Assembly (NCBI GenBank): GCA_038241115.1
Contig: JBBRGA010000086.1
Coordinates: 1-14,941, forward strand
Length of the DNA: 14,941 nucleotides
Reading direction: 5' to 3'
From: JANYJJ01 sp038241115
Lineage (GTDB): Bacteria > Pseudomonadota > Gammaproteobacteria > Burkholderiales > Burkholderiaceae_C
In this document: one piece after another, positions 13,436-14,941 of the stretch
Position numbering within the stretch: position 1 is the first letter of the stretch
How the letters are laid out: the number at the start of each line of letters is the position of its first letter
The notes under the pieces: model-generated
The model's input: only the letters and a program-made list of their open reading frames with translations
Told to the model about the DNA's origin: nothing
The model's database searches: none
Made by a program: the position numbers and the translations under genes

Positions 13436-14941
13436 CGATCCATGCCCAGGCACGGCTTGGCGGTCACGCGCTGGTGGAAGCGTTGGTAGCCCAAGGCATC
13501 TCCACCGTTTTTGGGGTGCCGGGAGAAAGTTTTTTGGCCGTGCTGGACGGCTTTTATGAGCACCGCGATCAAATCCGTTTCATTGCTTGTCGACACGAAG
13601 GCGGTGCGGCTTTCATGGCCGAAGCGCAGGGCAAGCTCAGCGGCCGCCCCGGAGTTTGTTTTGTCACTCGCGGCCCAGGTGCTGCGAACGCCGCCATCGG
13701 CCTGCACACTGCGTTTCAGGACAGCACGCCGATGGTGCTTTTCATCGGTCAAGTCGCCAGCGACCAGCGTGACCGCGAAGCGTTTCAAGAGCTCGACTAC
13801 CGCCAAGTTTTTGGACCTGGCACTCTGGGCATGGCCAAGTGGGTCGGCGAGGTGCACGATGCCAACCGCTTGCCGGAATACGTGGCCCGCGCGTTTCACA
13901 CGGCTCAGCAAGGCCGACCCGGTCCGGTGGTGTTGGTGCTGCCCGAAGACATGCTCACGCAAATGACCGCGGCTCCTGTGGTGTTGCGTGAGGAATCAGG
14001 GCAAGTAACGAATGCGGCGCAAGCGGCACAACGGACGAAAGTGGCCCAAGCGTGGCCCGCACCTGGCGCACTGCGCGACATTCGGCGCATGTTGATGGCG
14101 GCGCAGCGCCCGTTTGTGATCGCCGGTGGCAGCGGCTGGGACGCAGTCAGTTGTCAGGCGCTGCAACGCTTTGCCGAGGCCTGGAACTTACCCGTGGGTT
14201 GTGCATTTCGGCGCCAGGATTTGTTCGACAACCGCCATCCCAATTACGCCGGCGATGTGGGTATTGCCATCAACCCTGCGCTGGCGCAGCGCATTGCCAC
14301 AGCCGATTTGGTGCTGTGCGTTGGCGCGCGCTTGGGTGAAATGACCACGGGTGGCTACAGCCTGCTCGCCGCACCCCAACCCAGCCAAAAACTGATCCAC
14401 ATCCATGCCGGTGCCGAAGAGCTCGGCCGCGTGTACGCGGCTGACCTGTTGGTGCAAGCCGCCATGGCTTGCGCTGCCAAAGCGCTGGAGTCTTTGGCTG
14501 CGCCTGTCAGCGTGCCTTGGGCGTCTGAAACAGCGCAGGCACAGGCCGATTACCAAGCCAATTTGACCGCGCTGCCCGTCGAGCCGCTCGACATGGCCGT
14601 TGTCGTCAAAACGGTGCAACGACTGGCGCCATCGAATTCGGTTTTCACCAACGGTGCGGGCAACTTTGCGGGTTGGCTGCACCGCTATTGCCAATACCCC
14701 AGCCTGGCCGAGCACGGCCGCACCCAGCTCGCGCCCACCTCGGGTGCGATGGGCTACGGCGTGCCGGCGGCTGTCGCTGCAGCGCTGCTGTATCCAGAGC
14801 GCACGGTCATCAATTTCGCAGGCGACGGTGACTTTTTGATGACCGGTCAAGAGCTGGCCACTGCCACTGGTTACGGCGCGAAGAAGCTCATCGTCATCGT
14901 GGTCGACAACGGCAGCTTCGGCACCATCCGCATGCACCAGG
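13432..14941 (+). CDS. Thiamine-pyrophosphate-dependent enzyme, acetolactate-synthase-like (partial, 3' end cut)
   Basis: 503 codons are visible, continuing past the right edge. The three-domain IlvB/POX layout is clear. The N-terminal pyrimidine-binding domain contains STVFGVPGESFLAVLDG (24-40) and CRHEGGAAFMAEA (53-65) with Glu56, the cofactor-activating acid. The central domain (about 210-340) contains PFVIAGG and LVLCVGARLGE. The C-terminal domain contains the TPP/metal motif from GDG (464-466) to Asn493 (VVDNGSFGTI). The family decarboxylates 2-keto acids or joins C2 units. It is paired with a transporter and no small regulatory subunit is visible, so a catabolic or orphan paralogue is more likely than the biosynthetic ilvB. 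Candidates such as sulfoacetaldehyde acetyltransferase, oxalyl-CoA decarboxylase or glyoxylate carboligase cannot be separated here. The start ATG overlaps the MFS stop by 4 nt. Confidence 0.9.
   Translation, partial: MTIHAQARLGGHALVEALVAQGISTVFGVPGESFLAVLDGFYEHRDQIRFIACRHEGGAAFMAEAQGKLSGRPGVCFVTRGPGAANAAIGLHTAFQDSTPMVLFIGQVASDQRDREAFQELDYRQVFGPGTLGMAKWVGEVHDANRLPEYVARAFHTAQQGRPGPVVLVLPEDMLTQMTAAPVVLREESGQVTNAAQAAQRTKVAQAWPAPGALRDIRRMLMAAQRPFVIAGGSGWDAVSCQALQRFAEAWNLPVGCAFRRQDLFDNRHPNYAGDVGIAINPALAQRIATADLVLCVGARLGEMTTGGYSLLAAPQPSQKLIHIHAGAEELGRVYAADLLVQAAMACAAKALESLAAPVSVPWASETAQAQADYQANLTALPVEPLDMAVVVKTVQRLAPSNSVFTNGAGNFAGWLHRYCQYPSLAEHGRTQLAPTSGAMGYGVPAAVAAALLYPERTVINFAGDGDFLMTGQELATATGYGAKKLIVIVVDNGSFGTIRMHQ

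Noticed and set aside
14188..14937. Open frame of 249 codons on the - strand
   Set aside because: It is antisense to the TPP enzyme, whose frame shows the cofactor motifs.

Overview
The window (about 15 kb, GC-rich) looks like chromosomal DNA of a beta-proteobacterium, most likely order Burkholderiales and probably family Comamonadaceae. This is inferred from the long RpoD with an Ala/Lys/Pro-rich N-terminal extension and from the tctDE/tctCBA locus. It has ordinary coding density. I see no tRNA, rRNA, CRISPR array, insertion sequence or phage gene.

Left part (1-5016): a tripartite tricarboxylate transporter (TTT) locus with its own regulators. The sensor kinase gene tctE (cut by the left edge) and the response regulator gene tctD run leftward. 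The periplasmic binding protein tctC and the membrane subunits tctB and tctA run rightward from a shared 127-nt control region. The expected logic is that TctE senses substrate or its signal, TctD activates tctCBA, TctC captures a carboxylate in the periplasm, and TctA/TctB import it with the ion gradient.

Middle (5057-8111): leftward genes. In transcription order these are a class III nucleotide cyclase fused to an FHA domain, a stand-alone receiver-domain protein with an Asn/Gly-rich tail, and ferrochelatase (hemH, last step of protoheme synthesis). hemH converges on tctA. The rpoD terminator, a clear hairpin plus U-tract, lies just in front of the cyclase gene.

Right-middle (8112-11984): the housekeeping sigma factor gene rpoD, leftward, preceded by a 441-nt gene-free stretch with a perfect TATAAT on its strand. 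Further right is a leftward gene for a 409-residue protein of unknown function with a probable Roadblock/LC7-type C-terminal domain.

Right end (12164-14941): a rightward pair made of a major facilitator transporter (fosmidomycin-resistance-like) and, overlapping its stop by 4 nt, an acetolactate-synthase-like thiamine-pyrophosphate enzyme cut by the right edge.

I do not see a clear-cut new system. The most interesting unexplained items are the Roadblock-type protein beside rpoD, the catalytically intact cyclase-FHA protein with a possibly leaderless gene start, the linked receiver protein, and the MFS/TPP-enzyme pair of unknown substrate.
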